Below the pieces are notes generated by a model. That model was not told where the DNA came from. It did not search any database and saw only the letters and a list, made by a program, of their open reading frames with translations. A stretch of DNA of 64,000 nucleotides from Solibacillus sp. FSL R5-0449 (GTDB taxonomy: Bacteria; Bacillota; Bacilli; Bacillales_A; Planococcaceae). Positions 1 through 8,480 of this stretch are shown here, piece by piece. The translations under genes were made by a program, and so were the position numbers. Location: contig NZ_CP150239.1 in the NCBI RefSeq assembly GCF_037975215.1, positions 782,001 through 846,000 on the forward strand, written 5' to 3'. Positions within the stretch are counted from its first letter, which is position 1. Each line of letters opens with the position of its first letter.

Positions 1-390
1 TGTTTAAAAGCTTTTGCAGTTGGCGGTGTAATTTGTTGTGTGGGACAAGCAATTTCCTTTTTTTATATGATGTTTTTTGATTTTACGGAAAAAACGGTAG
101 GTAACCCAACAGTGGCAACAATGGTGTTTATCGCCATGCTTCTTACAGGCTTTGGACAATATCGTAAACTAGGTCAATTTGCAGGAGCTGGAAGTGCAGT
201 TCCGGTAACGGGTTTTGGTAATGCTGTTGTGTCTTCCGCAATTGAAGGAAAAACGGAAGGACTTGTATTAGGTGTAGGGAGTAACATGTTCAAGCTTGCC
301 GGCTCTGTTATTTTATTTGGGGTCGTATCGGCCTTTTTTGTAACCTTGATTAAATTAATACTAGTATCGGTAGGTGTCGCGGCGTGGTAA
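1..390 (+). CDS. spoVAC: Stage V sporulation protein AC, C-terminal part (5' end outside window)
   Basis: The frame is open from base 1 and ends with TAA at 388-390, giving about 129 residues of a family usually about 150 long, so only the start is missing. It is a multi-pass membrane protein with glycine-rich helices and the segment FAGAGSAVPVTGFGNAVVSS, typical of SpoVAC/SpoVAE. SpoVAC belongs to the SpoVA channel in the spore inner membrane, which moves dipicolinic acid into the forespore and out at germination. It overlaps the next gene by 7 bases, as expected for a translationally coupled spoVA operon. Regulation, sigma-G in B. subtilis, would be upstream of this window. Confidence 0.93.
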   Translation, partial: CLKAFAVGGVICCVGQAISFFYMMFFDFTEKTVGNPTVATMVFIAMLLTGFGQYRKLGQFAGAGSAVPVTGFGNAVVSSAIEGKTEGLVLGVGSNMFKLAGSVILFGVVSAFFVTLIKLILVSVGVAAW

Positions 391-1379
391 TTGTCTTTCA
401 GTCAAAGCCATCCATTCTTTCCTCAGGTGTTGTAGTAGGGCCTTTGGAGAAGCGGAGTGTCTTTCAAACATATTTTGACAAAATATCAACCGATGAACGG
501 TTGCAAAAAGATTCGAATGAGAAAGGGAATGCCGTGCTGATTTCTGAAGCATGTCAGATCATTTTAAAAAAATCGAACTTAAAAAATTTGGATATTGATT
601 ATTTGCTAGGTGGCGATTTGGTCAATCAAATGACACCTACAAACTTTGCAGCGCGGGAACTGGCGGTTTCGTTTATCGGTCTTTTTTCTGCCTGTGCAAC
701 ATCTGTCTCTTCTATAGTTATTGCTTCATTATTGACAGAGCTGGGTGCCAGTGACTTTTCTATTGCAGGTGCATCAAGCCAGCATAACTCGGTAGAACGC
801 CAATTCCGCTACCCGGTTGATTATGGAGGTCAAAAGCCTGCAACTGCTCAGTGGACTGTAACGGCAGCAGGCTTTGTATTAGTTGGTAAGCATCAGCCGA
901 AGCTTCCGTATGTAGAAGCCGCAACAATTGGAAAGGTAATTGATTACGGAGCAACAGATCCATTTCATATGGGGGGGGCAATGGCACCGGCAGCATTTGA
1001 TACGATTCAGGCCCATTTGAAAAAGCGTTCACAAACAATAAAGGATTACGACGTCATTATGACCGGTGATTTAGGAAAAATCGGTTTGAAAATTTTAATT
1101 GCGATGTTTGCACAAAGCGGTGTGAAAAAAGAAGATTTATCAAGATTCCGTGATGCCGGTGCAGAATTTTACGGTGAAGATACTGCATTTTTGGCCGGGG
1201 CGAGTGGTGCAGGTTGTTCTGCTGCCGTCTACAGTGGCTATATGATGGAACAATTTAAAAGCGGGCGTTACAAGCGTGTATTACTAGTGGCAACAGGAGC
1301 GCTTTTATCACCGCTATCATTTCAACAAGGCGAATCAATTCCGTGTACAGCACATGCAATTGAAATCGGGATGGGGTGA
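384..1379 (+). CDS. spoVAD: Stage V sporulation protein AD
   Basis: 331 residues starting at a GTG that overlaps the end of spoVAC; the family is about 338 residues. It has the thiolase-like fold signature of SpoVAD: a FSACATS segment around residue 100, [16 protein letters not shown] near 140-155, the MGGAMAPAA motif and a C-terminal VATGALLSP. SpoVAD is the soluble subunit that binds dipicolinic acid next to the SpoVA membrane channel. The N-terminus is clearly diverged from the B. subtilis protein, but the core motifs are intact. It overlaps spoVAE by 4 bases (GTGA). Confidence 0.93.
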   Translation: MVIVFQSKPSILSSGVVVGPLEKRSVFQTYFDKISTDERLQKDSNEKGNAVLISEACQIILKKSNLKNLDIDYLLGGDLVNQMTPTNFAARELAVSFIGLFSACATSVSSIVIASLLTELGASDFSIAGASSQHNSVERQFRYPVDYGGQKPATAQWTVTAAGFVLVGKHQPKLPYVEAATIGKVIDYGATDPFHMGGAMAPAAFDTIQAHLKKRSQTIKDYDVIMTGDLGKIGLKILIAMFAQSGVKKEDLSRFRDAGAEFYGEDTAFLAGASGAGCSAAVYSGYMMEQFKSGRYKRVLLVATGALLSPLSFQQGESIPCTAHAIEIGMG

Positions 1380-1750
1380 GTACAATCGGCTTTACATTTT
1401 TAGTGGCATTTGTCGTTGGTGGATTAATTTGTGTGATTGGTCAGTTATTAATGGATGTAGGAAAGCTGACACCTGGTCATACTTTATCCATTTTAGTAGT
1501 AGTAGGAGCAATTTTGGATGGACTTAATTTATATGAAGCCTTAATAAACTTCGCCGGTGCAGGTGCAACGATTCCAATCACTTCATTTGGCAACTCATTG
1601 ACACATGGGGCGATGGCTGAAGCTGAAAAGCACGGCTGGATTGGTCTTTTGACAGGTATGTTTGAGGTAACAAGTTCTGGAATTAGTGCTGCAATATTGT
1701 TTGGTTTTATCGCGGCATTAATATTTAAGCCTAAAGGAAAAGTAGATTAG
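1376..1750 (+). CDS. spoVAE: Stage V sporulation protein AE (SpoVAEb type)
   Basis: 124 residues with a GTG start in a GTGA overlap with spoVAD. It has four or so membrane helices and the segment [21 protein letters not shown], a paralogous match to the equivalent loop of SpoVAC. It is the third gene of the conserved spoVAC-D-E core that makes the dipicolinate channel of the spore inner membrane. No convincing hairpin terminator follows; only a short T-run is seen around 1762-1769. Confidence 0.92.
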   Translation: MSTIGFTFLVAFVVGGLICVIGQLLMDVGKLTPGHTLSILVVVGAILDGLNLYEALINFAGAGATIPITSFGNSLTHGAMAEAEKHGWIGLLTGMFEVTSSGISAAILFGFIAALIFKPKGKVD

Positions 1751-1813
1751 ACGAATACCCTCCTTTTTTTTGAGTGTTTGCATACACTACAAAATAGAAA
1801 GGGGGGTATAAGT

Positions 1814-1966
1814 ATGTCTGGATATGGTTGGCAGCAACAAGGTTGGCAACATGGTGGTTGTGATTATGGCTGTTCCCCAGGCTATGGCGGTAATAACAGT
1901 ATGACATTCGTATTGATCGTTGTACTATTTATTTTACTTATTATCGTTGGTAGCGTATTTATTTAA
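1814..1966 (+). CDS. YjcZ-family small sporulation protein
   Basis: 50 residues. The start is the ATG at 1814, preceded by a strong GAAAGGGGGG ribosome site; an upstream in-frame ATG at 1778 has none. The N-terminal half is rich in Gly, Gln, Tyr and Trp (MSGYGWQQQGWQHGGCDYG), followed by one hydrophobic helix FVLIVVLFILLIIVGSVF. This is the layout of the YjcZ family of tiny spore proteins. In B. subtilis yjcZ also lies beside spoVIF and yjcFGH, so the local order is conserved. It is probably membrane-attached in the sporulating cell; the molecular role is unknown. Confidence 0.85.
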   Translation: MSGYGWQQQGWQHGGCDYGCSPGYGGNNSMTFVLIVVLFILLIIVGSVFI

Positions 1967-1984
1967 GGGAGGGAAGTAAACAGT

Positions 1985-2233
1985 ATGGATCGTTCGTTTT
2001 TTAAAAAAGTGGAGCGCAAAACCGGCGTTGATTTCGATGAAATTATGACGCTTGCAAATGCATTGACGTATGCAGATTTCTCGGATGAAAAGCAAGTTCG
2101 AAAAATCGTGAAAAAGGTTAGCCGTCTTGCAAATAAACCGATTACAAGTGAGCTTGAAGATAAAATTGTCCAATCAATCATTCAAGACGGTAAGTCTTTG
2201 GATTTTTCGAAAATCGAGAAAATGATGAGATAA
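1985..2233 (+). CDS. spoVIF: Stage VI sporulation protein F
   Basis: 82 residues, hydrophilic and charged, starting at ATG 1985 behind AGGGAGGGAAG. It matches SpoVIF (YjcC; about 87 residues), beginning MDRSFFKKVERKTGV and containing FSDEKQVRKIVKKVSRLA. In B. subtilis SpoVIF is needed for late coat assembly and spore resistance. It lies 18 bases after the YjcZ-like gene and is followed by a hairpin terminator, so the two form a short sporulation unit. Confidence 0.88.
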   Translation: MDRSFFKKVERKTGVDFDEIMTLANALTYADFSDEKQVRKIVKKVSRLANKPITSELEDKIVQSIIQDGKSLDFSKIEKMMR

Positions 2234-2264
2234 TTCGGAACTTAAAAAGTGGCGTAACAAAACG

Positions 2265-2305
2265 AAAAACATCCATTTTCTCCGAAGAGAAATGGATGTT
2301 TTTTA
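2265..2305. terminator. Bidirectional intrinsic terminator
   Basis: The arms AAAACATCCATT and AATGGATGTTTT pair, with T-runs in both directions. It lies between the convergent spoVIF and yjcF genes. Confidence 0.85.
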
Positions 2306-2326
2306 ACTTTTATGTGATTGAAAAGA

Positions 2327-2755
2327 TTAAATTTTCTTTTCCATAGCACGGTGCGGAATGCCGGCATCCATAAATTCCGGAGAAGTGACAGTATAGTCCA
2401 GTTTCTCATAGAAAGGAATCGCATAGCTTTGTGCATTCAACTTAAGCTTTTCAAATGATTCATCTTTTGCATATTGTTCAACAGCTTCCATAATTAATGC
2501 ACCAAGTCGTTTACCGCGGTAGTTGTTCAAAACGCAAACGCGTTCAACTTTTCCGACTTTCGGTTCGACTTCGCGAAGCCGTGCTGTAGCAATGGAATTT
2601 TCACCTTCATTTACTAAAAAATGAATGGCTGTCTCATCGTATTCATCTAATTCCAAACTTAATGGAACCCCTTGCTCTTTGACGAACACTTCTTTGCGTA
2701 GTGCAAATGCACGTTCGCGGTCTTCGTCGGTTGTAACTAATTTTACATCAAACAC
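2327..2755 (-). CDS. yjcF: GNAT-family N-acetyltransferase (YjcF)
   Basis: 142 residues, a complete GNAT domain. It contains the FALRKEVFVKEQGVP N-terminus common to ElaA/YjcF acetyltransferases and the acetyl-CoA binding loop VLNNYRGKRLGALIMEA near residues 75-95. The substrate is unknown. It begins 3 bases after the stop of the upstream yjcG gene, so the two are co-transcribed as in B. subtilis. Confidence 0.88.
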   Translation of the reverse strand: MFDVKLVTTDEDRERAFALRKEVFVKEQGVPLSLELDEYDETAIHFLVNEGENSIATARLREVEPKVGKVERVCVLNNYRGKRLGALIMEAVEQYAKDESFEKLKLNAQSYAIPFYEKLDYTVTSPEFMDAGIPHRAMEKKI

Positions 2756-2758
2756 GTA

Positions 2759-3280
2759 TTACTCAGCTCCAGTCAATTTGTAGGTTTCGTAAGTTGTCCA
2801 TGAGCCGTCTTCCAATTGGTAAAGCAAGTGGAAACGATCGATTGAATCTTTTTCATCTACTCCAACCATACGCAACTGACCGTAAATATCATCATGCTCG
2901 GAAGCGCTCATTTTTTGCGCGATAGTAATATGTGGCGCAAACACATGCTTTGGCGCACCAAAAGTGATTTTTTCCTGAATAGAATTATGAATATTTTCTA
3001 ATTGTGGTGTCGGTTCGATTCGGAAGTATATGGCATTCGTCGTCGGATAAAATGAACTGATTCGAGAGGCGTGAATTTGTAAAGGTGCAAACCTTGAAGC
3101 CACTTCCTGTAAGTGCTTGGAGATTTCTCCGATTTCAGCTTCATCCGCGTCAAACGCATCTTTTAATGTAACGTGAGGTGTGATTAATGCATAATGCGGG
3201 TCATAGCGTTTGCGATAAGTGTTCGCTAAATCTTGTAATTTTTTAGATGGAAAAGCAACAATACCGTATTTCAAATTCAT
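2759..3280 (-). CDS. yjcG: 2H-phosphoesterase / 2'-5' RNA ligase-like protein (YjcG)
   Basis: 173 residues. Two H-x-T motifs are present, HVT near residue 36 and HIT near residue 128, which define the two catalytic histidines of the 2H phosphoesterase superfamily. Family members hydrolyse cyclic phosphodiesters or ligate RNA; the substrate of the YjcG group is not known. It sits upstream of yjcF with a 3-base gap. Confidence 0.9.
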   Translation of the reverse strand: MNLKYGIVAFPSKKLQDLANTYRKRYDPHYALITPHVTLKDAFDADEAEIGEISKHLQEVASRFAPLQIHASRISSFYPTTNAIYFRIEPTPQLENIHNSIQEKITFGAPKHVFAPHITIAQKMSASEHDDIYGQLRMVGVDEKDSIDRFHLLYQLEDGSWTTYETYKLTGAE

Positions 3281-3464
3281 TACCCCCTAAAAATTTTATG
3301 AATAATTTCATATAGCACTGTTCTATATGAATGTGAGACGTCCTGTAAATGGCATAGATTTATACAACTATTCATGATTGATAATCTAGATACAGCCACA
3401 CCAAGGCGTAATTGTTTTCATTATAACAGAAAAATTTGTGAATAAACATTTACAACTCACTGTA

Positions 3465-4193
3465 TTATCCGAAAATTTCAATTAGTGCACGTTTTAAATC
3501 AGGTTTCCAGTAAGTCCATGTATGATTTCCATTGAATTCTTCATAGAATGTATCAATACCATGTTGGACGAACAATTGGTGCAGCTCACGGTTCGGTGTT
3601 AGCAGATCTTTGACAGTGCCATCCTTTAAGGCCACTTGATCTTCCTGAAGACCGATGATATGGTACAACGAAAGAATATTGATATTTTTCGCATCTTTAA
3701 CAGCCTGCAATACAAGCTCATCTACATAAGGTGATTGTAATACTGCTTTACCGAAAATATTAGGGTAATGGATGGCAGTCATTAATGAAATGGTTGCAGC
3801 CATAGAATCACCTATTAATGCACGCCCACCGCCAACTTGTGTAGTTGAAAATTCATCATCTAAATAAGGCACGAGCTCATGTGCCAAAAACCGCATATAC
3901 GCTTCAAATTGATCTCCTGCCGGTATATATTTTCTCTTTCGATCTTCATAATTTTTGTATGGCACACCAACAATGATGGTATTTTCAATTTCATAGCCAT
4001 CGATCAGTTCATCAGCGAGACGTGGAATTCCCCCTAATTGAAAGTAATCTTTACCATCGGATGCGATTAAAATGTTATATTCGTATAGTGGAGAATAATT
4101 TGCTGGAATATAAATTAGTAATTCTAACTCTTCGTTTAATGCATTGCTAAAAAAAGTAACATCTTTTACTGTGCCTCTCTCCAATGTTGTCAC
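3465..4193 (-). CDS. yjcH: Putative esterase, enterochelin-esterase-like fold (YjcH)
   Basis: 242 residues, alpha/beta-hydrolase of the esterase D/Fes type. The nucleophile elbow GDSMAA places Ser at about residue 130, and a C-terminal GNHTWTYW supplies the histidine. No signal peptide is present, so it is cytosolic. It lies upstream of yjcGF on the same strand, separated by about 180 bases that hold a small hairpin (CATATAG / CTATATG near 3310-3330). The substrate is unknown. In a ferric-siderophore context such proteins hydrolyse siderophore esters, but nothing here supports that specifically. Confidence 0.85.
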   Translation of the reverse strand: MTTLERGTVKDVTFFSNALNEELELLIYIPANYSPLYEYNILIASDGKDYFQLGGIPRLADELIDGYEIENTIIVGVPYKNYEDRKRKYIPAGDQFEAYMRFLAHELVPYLDDEFSTTQVGGGRALIGDSMAATISLMTAIHYPNIFGKAVLQSPYVDELVLQAVKDAKNINILSLYHIIGLQEDQVALKDGTVKDLLTPNRELHQLFVQHGIDTFYEEFNGNHTWTYWKPDLKRALIEIFG

Positions 4194-4362
4194 CCCTGTT
4201 TTTTGATGTATCTAAAATTGTATCATATAGTAAAATAAAGGTGTAATATATAAAAAAAGCTATAAATCTTGCCTCTGAAGCTGAACTTTCGAGGCGGAAT
4301 AATGACTATCCGTTAATGCGGAAAAAATGAGTGCCTAAAATAAACAGAAGTGAGGATTTCTT

Positions 4363-4944
4363 ATGCATAATAAAAATATTCGTGTACACTCAGACGAAGT
4401 AACAAAAGCTACATATGACGCGTTGGAACGCCGTCATGTGAAAATTGAGGATATTGCGGAAATCGTGTTTACGATGCAATCACCATATAATGAAGGTTTA
4501 ACTATTGAACACTGTATTCAATCGGTTGTTCGTGTATTAAATAAACGTGAAGTGCAGCATGCTGTACTAGTCGGAATTGAACTTGATGAACTGGCGGAAA
4601 AAAGATTGCTGTCAGCACCGCTTCAAGCAATTATCGAGGCAGATGAAGGGCTGTTTGGCGTTGACGAAACACTGGCATTAGGCTCAGTATTTACGTATGG
4701 TAGTATTGCCGTTACAACTTTCGGTCATTTGGATAAGCAAAAAATCGGGATTATCGAAAAGCTTGATACAAAAGCTGGCGAATCGGTAAATACATTTTTA
4801 GATGATTTAGTAGGAAGCATCGCAGCCTGTGCAGCTTCACGTCTGGCACACCGTATGCGAGATTTAGAAGAAGAGGGCGGTACATTTGCAGATATTCCAC
4901 CGGTAGACTTAGGACCAAATCCTAAGCCAAATACGGATATTTAG
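4363..4944 (+). CDS. Phosphatidylglycerophosphatase A family protein (YutG/YpjQ-like)
   Basis: 193 residues, starting at ATG 4363 behind AAGTGAGGA. The region YNEGLTIEHCIQSVVRVLNK and the C-terminal DDLVGSIAACAASRLAHR resemble the Bacillus YutG/YpjQ branch of the PgpA family. PgpA proteins dephosphorylate phosphatidylglycerophosphate to phosphatidylglycerol. This branch is soluble, lacking the membrane helices of E. coli PgpA, and the C-terminus is extended by a Pro/Asn tail. It is a single-gene unit with its own terminator. Confidence 0.72.
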   Translation: MHNKNIRVHSDEVTKATYDALERRHVKIEDIAEIVFTMQSPYNEGLTIEHCIQSVVRVLNKREVQHAVLVGIELDELAEKRLLSAPLQAIIEADEGLFGVDETLALGSVFTYGSIAVTTFGHLDKQKIGIIEKLDTKAGESVNTFLDDLVGSIAACAASRLAHRMRDLEEEGGTFADIPPVDLGPNPKPNTDI

Positions 4945-4996
4945 AAAATTTTAAAATGAGCTATCAAGATGGACCTGAAAAGAACCTTAAAGTATT

Positions 4997-5027
4997 ATCT
5001 TCGGTTTCAATACTGAAGATTTTTTTT
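4997..5027 (+). terminator. Intrinsic terminator after the PgpA-like gene
   Basis: The 9-bp stem ATCTTCGGT / ACTGAAGAT (one G-T pair) has a 6-base loop and seven T's after it. Confidence 0.8.
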
Positions 5028-5151
5028 GTGAAGATATTATTGATCCAGTTGAAAAAATAATACCAAAAAATCAAAATTATTGTGCTATCCGAGGATAGAT
5101 AATAGACTTAAATAAAATATGTTAAAGTAAGCTGGAAAAGAGGAGTATACA

Positions 5152-5232
5152 ATGAGTGACAAGGATATAAAAACATTAATCACTAGCGGAACAATTATTT
5201 TAGCAGTTGTTCTATATTTAATATTCAGTTAA
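5152..5232 (+). CDS. 26-residue single-pass membrane peptide
   Basis: A short gene MSDKDIKTLITSGTIILAVVLYLIFS. It has a good ribosome site (AAAGAGGAG, 8 bases upstream) and is followed immediately by an intrinsic terminator. Residues 9-26 form one hydrophobic helix after a polar N-terminus. The combination of ribosome site, stop and dedicated terminator makes translation plausible. No family is recognised; it could be a small membrane regulator. Confidence 0.6.
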   Translation: MSDKDIKTLITSGTIILAVVLYLIFS

Positions 5233-5238
5233 GACTTG

Positions 5239-5272
5239 AATCTTCAGTTAGGCAGTTTAACTGAGGATTTTT
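5239..5272 (+). terminator. Intrinsic terminator after the 26-aa peptide
   Basis: The 11-bp stem AATCTTCAGTT / AACTGAGGATT has a 9-base loop and ends in a T-run. Confidence 0.8.
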
Positions 5273-5330
5273 GAATTTATAGCTATTGTTATGAACGTAA
5301 AAAGTTGGGTAATTAAAGGCGGTTTTTTAA

Positions 5331-6140
5331 ATGAAAAGAATTTTATGGTTGTTCTTGCCGGTATTAATATTAAGTGCTTGTACGGAACAAACAGATTTCA
5401 ATACGGATGTTAATGACATCGAGAATATAAATAGTCTCGTTTCCAGCGTGAAGGAAAATGCGGATAAATATGATATAAGCAAGTTTGAAGAATATAAGCT
5501 GGACAGTGTAATAGACGGCGATACGATAAGAATTATTTATAACGGAAATTCTGAGAAAGTACGGTTTTTGCTGATCGACACTCCAGAAACAAACCATGAG
5601 ACTTTGGGAGAGCAACCATATGGGCCTGAAGCAAAAGAATTTACGAAGCAGCTATTGGCTGGACAAGACAAAGTGTATTTGGAATTCGATGTTTCTTATC
5701 GCGACAAATATCAAAGACTGCTAGCGTATATATATACCCAGGATGGGATTAGTGTACAAGAGCAGTTACTGGAAAACGGTTTGGCAAGAGTTGCCTATAT
5801 ATATGATCCGAATACGAAATATGTGGACCGGTTCAAATCGATACAAGAAACAGCACAGCAGTCAGCGATCGGAATATGGTCTGTTGAGGATTATGTAACA
5901 AACCGCGGTTATGATAAAGAAGCATTTAATGCTGCAGCAGGAATGCGCAATGCGGAACAACAAGAAGATAAAACGACAGCGGACGATAATAGTTGCGATA
6001 TTAAAGGCAATATTAATAGAAAAGGTAATAAAATTTATCATATGCCCGGCCAACTTGACTATGAAAATACAGTAGCCGAAGAGATGTTCTGTTCAGTGAA
6101 AGAGGCTGAAGAGGCAGGATTTATTCCGGCATCCAGATAA
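5331..6140 (+). CDS. Staphylococcal-nuclease-like lipoprotein with C-terminal Cys-rich module
   Basis: 269 residues. The N-terminus is a lipoprotein signal with lipobox LSAC (Cys17), so the protein is anchored outside the membrane. Residues 55-185 are a thermonuclease domain: DGDTIRI, RFLLIDTPET and YRDKYQRLLAYIY carry the calcium-binding and catalytic Asp, Arg and Glu residues of SNase, all intact. Residues about 220-265 form the small CDIKGN…KIYHMPGQ…FCSVKEAEEAGF module often fused to such nucleases. The likely role is degradation of extracellular DNA or RNA. It is monocistronic with its own terminator. Confidence 0.9.
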   Translation: MKRILWLFLPVLILSACTEQTDFNTDVNDIENINSLVSSVKENADKYDISKFEEYKLDSVIDGDTIRIIYNGNSEKVRFLLIDTPETNHETLGEQPYGPEAKEFTKQLLAGQDKVYLEFDVSYRDKYQRLLAYIYTQDGISVQEQLLENGLARVAYIYDPNTKYVDRFKSIQETAQQSAIGIWSVEDYVTNRGYDKEAFNAAAGMRNAEQQEDKTTADDNSCDIKGNINRKGNKIYHMPGQLDYENTVAEEMFCSVKEAEEAGFIPASR

Positions 6141-6178
6141 AGTGGACCGTTACCTATGTAAGGTCAAGTAAAGCAAAG

Positions 6179-6225
6179 GACCTCCAGACTAAATCTAAAT
6201 GATTCATGTCTGGAGGTCCTTTTTA
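6179..6225. terminator. Strong bidirectional terminator
   Basis: The perfect 12-bp stem GGACCTCCAGAC / GTCTGGAGGTCC is followed by TTTTT. It separates the convergent nuclease and chemoreceptor genes. Confidence 0.9.
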
Positions 6226-6241
6226 TATGCGTTCTTTAATT

Positions 6242-7081
6242 TTATAATTCGGAAGCATACTTGTTTAACTCTTTACTCATCGCTTCAATTTTCGTAATGA
6301 TCTCAGAAATTTCTTCAGTAGAAGATGCTTGTTCACGTCCTACAACTACAACCTCTTGGATCGTGGCTGTAATATCATTCACTGATTTTTGGATATTCGT
6401 TAATGTCTGTCTTATTTTTTCTGTGGAAGAAACTGTTTCAAAAGAAAGCTTTCTGATTTCATTAGCAACTACTGTGAAGCCAAGACCTTTATCTCCGGCC
6501 CTAGCTGCTTCAATCGCGGCATTTAACCCTAAAAGGTTTGTTTGATCAGCCACTCTCTTAATGAAATTTAATACTTCATCGGTATTTTTTACTTCTTCCA
6601 TAGCATGATTGGACTGTTCTAATAATTTATCACTTATTTTTGAAAGACCTTCCGAGCTATCTGTGATCGATATAACATTGTTATTAGCTTTTTCAAGTGA
6701 TTGTAAAATCTGATCTGAAATAGCTCTAAGTTGTTTTTCATTTTGTTTTTGTAGTTGGATGGCTAGTGCTCCAATTACCTGACCATTATCTAAAATTGGT
6801 GCAGCTATGCCGGTGAAAGGAAGTCCAAAGAACTCAGATGGAACTTCATCATTTATTATTACATTGTTTTTAATAACCTCTGCCAGAGGTTCCAGTGGAT
6901 TTATTTTAGTGCCCGCTCTTGCACCAATATCTATTTTTCGGCCCGGACGGTAAGTGAGCCATTCTTCTGTATCTGTTACCCCAAAAGCGATGTCAGGTAA
7001 CATCAAGTGGAATAAAGGTAAGACTTCTAAATAGTTTTGTAAGACCGGATGAATGGCTGTTTTTGAATATATTTTATTCAT
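6242..7081 (-). CDS. Soluble methyl-accepting chemoreceptor (YfmS-like)
   Basis: 279 residues without any membrane helix. Residues 1-120 form a small sensor domain (…[23 protein letters not shown]…). Residues 120-279 are an MCP signalling hairpin whose tip reads [20 protein letters not shown]. The length and layout match B. subtilis YfmS, a cytosolic receptor that signals to CheA/CheW. The ligand is unknown. It is a single gene, with the window's cheV at 39.5 kb as the nearest chemotaxis gene. Confidence 0.9.
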   Translation of the reverse strand: MNKIYSKTAIHPVLQNYLEVLPLFHLMLPDIAFGVTDTEEWLTYRPGRKIDIGARAGTKINPLEPLAEVIKNNVIINDEVPSEFFGLPFTGIAAPILDNGQVIGALAIQLQKQNEKQLRAISDQILQSLEKANNNVISITDSSEGLSKISDKLLEQSNHAMEEVKNTDEVLNFIKRVADQTNLLGLNAAIEAARAGDKGLGFTVVANEIRKLSFETVSSTEKIRQTLTNIQKSVNDITATIQEVVVVGREQASSTEEISEIITKIEAMSKELNKYASEL

Positions 7082-7451
7082 TTTTATTCCCCTTTTAGTA
7101 AATGCTTTCGAATAACCCGCTCATATGGATGATAAATATGGTATTTCTTTCAATAACATAGCATTGTTTTAAAATATATGCTACAACGTTTTTCCGATAG
7201 TTTAAAAAACCTCGCCGATCAATAGAAAAGGAAAAAGCCGGGACGTAACGGTCTTTCGTAAATTCATGAATTTTCAATTTTCGCTCGTAAAGACTGATAT
7301 TTCGTACAAGCTGAATAACGAGGTTGTCCTGTATTCAACAGTCTTGGTATGATGTAATGGCAAAGAGATTTAATCTTTAAAATATTCACCGGTAAGCAAA
7401 AATAATGGAATATGTAATCATTAGCTAAATACTAATTAAGGGGTAAGACGG
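7082..7451. other. Intergenic region between divergent chemoreceptor and aroQ genes
   Basis: 370 bases holding the upstream regions of both genes. A 60-codon frame on the minus strand (7095-7277) has no ribosome site and no recognisable product, so I do not call it. The aroQ ribosome site AAGGGGTAAG lies at about 7438-7447. I see no repeat or strong hairpin. Confidence 0.5.
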
Positions 7452-7892
7452 ATGACAAAAATTTTAATGTTACATGGTGTTAATCACAATATGTTCGGAA
7501 AACGTGATCCGGAACATTACGGTACGATTACTTTGGATCAGATTAACAGCAATATTCAAGAATTAGCCAAAGAATTAAATGTTGAAGTAGAAACTTTCCA
7601 GACGAACCACGAAGGTGAATTCGTAGAAAAAATTCATGAAGCGTTCCTATCAGGGGTAGACGCAATTGTTCTAAATGCAGGTGCGTGGACTCATTATAGC
7701 TATGCAATTCGGGACGCATTGGCTATTTTCACAGGACCAATTGTTGAAATGCATATGTCCAATATTCATGCACGTGAAAGTTTCCGTGAAAAATCGGTAT
7801 TCGCTGATATTGTAACAGGACAAATTTCCGGTTTTGGGGAAGAAAGTTACTTACTCGGAATCCGAGCTGCAGTCCAAGCGATTGGAAAATAA
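7452..7892 (+). CDS. aroQ: Type II 3-dehydroquinate dehydratase (divergent)
   Basis: 146 residues, a full-length type II dehydroquinase. The enzyme converts 3-dehydroquinate to 3-dehydroshikimate in the shikimate pathway as a dodecamer. The catalytic block is recognisable: FGKRDPEHYG carries the lid Arg and Tyr, LNAGAWTHYSYAIRDAL the substrate Asn, and MHMSNIHARESFREKS the catalytic His and the Arg. The first motif is unusual: the canonical NGPN-x-N reads HGVNHN. There is no shikimate gene nearby. It may be the main enzyme of the genome or a paralogue with altered use. Confidence 0.85.
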   Translation: MTKILMLHGVNHNMFGKRDPEHYGTITLDQINSNIQELAKELNVEVETFQTNHEGEFVEKIHEAFLSGVDAIVLNAGAWTHYSYAIRDALAIFTGPIVEMHMSNIHARESFREKSVFADIVTGQISGFGEESYLLGIRAAVQAIGK

Positions 7893-8023
7893 TGATTTAC
7901 ACATACATCAAAATTTGTTTGTAAATGCTAGATGGTTAAATAGAATAATTTATTGAGGCAGGGACATAAGTAGAATTATTGTTAAATAAGAGGAAAGCTT
8001 TTATTAAGAAAAGGATATATTGC

Positions 8024-8221
8024 AAAATTGATTGGAATGGAGGGCGAGTGTAGCTGACGGCTTACGCCTTTCGCTACAAGCAAAGCTTCCTGCGGGAAAA
8101 GCGTGACGCCTGAGACTAGGAACAAAAGCTAAGAACGCCACGTCCTGAGGCAACGCTTTTTTGACCAACATCCTGTTGGCCTCACGCCCGCGGAAAGCGT
8201 CCCGGAATGGAAATCAATTTT
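8024..8221. repeat. Structured intergenic repeat, about 200 bp, with 10-bp terminal inverted repeats
   Basis: The ends AAAATTGATT (8024-8033) and AATCAATTTT (8212-8221) are perfect inverted repeats. Inside are GC-rich blocks such as AAGCTTCCTGCGGG, GCGTGACGCC and CCCGCGGAAAGCGTCC. They resemble the large intergenic repeat family common in Bacillus and Geobacillus genomes, which carries CTTCCTGCGGG and CCGCGGAAAGCG. There is no open frame, so it looks like a non-coding mobile or structural element. A shortened relative lies at 31600-31692. Confidence 0.75.
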
Positions 8222-8233
8222 AACGCTCAGCAA

Positions 8234-8270
8234 AAAAACGCTATTTTTCTCAGAGAAAAATAGCGTTTTT
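8234..8270. terminator. Hairpin adjoining the repeat (bidirectional terminator-like)
   Basis: The perfect 16-bp stem AAAAACGCTATTTTTC / GAAAAATAGCGTTTTT has a 5-base loop. The same hairpin with slight changes follows the second repeat copy at 31634-31672, so it is part of the element. Confidence 0.8.
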
Positions 8271-8480
8271 GGGGTTATATCCCAGTCTCATTTTGAGTAG
8301 GGTAAGATTCATATTGATTTGCGACAAATATGTGAAGTTTACAAAGGAAGTGAAGAATAAGTGTTAAATGAGAATATCATCAATTGAGAAAATAGCCGAT
8401 TTATGGCATGCTATATAGTGGTATTGAGAAATATTCTCTGTTAGGAAATTATAATTATATAGATAAGGAGGAGAAATAGT

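Noticed and set aside
7095-7277. 60-codon minus-strand frame upstream of the chemoreceptor gene
   Set aside because: No ribosome site, no recognisable product, and composition like random intergenic sequence.
8380-8465. AT-rich near-palindromes upstream of the haem operon as Fur boxes
   Set aside because: Iron control is expected, but the best ungapped match (around 8447-8461) fits only about 9 of 14 consensus positions, so I do not call a site.
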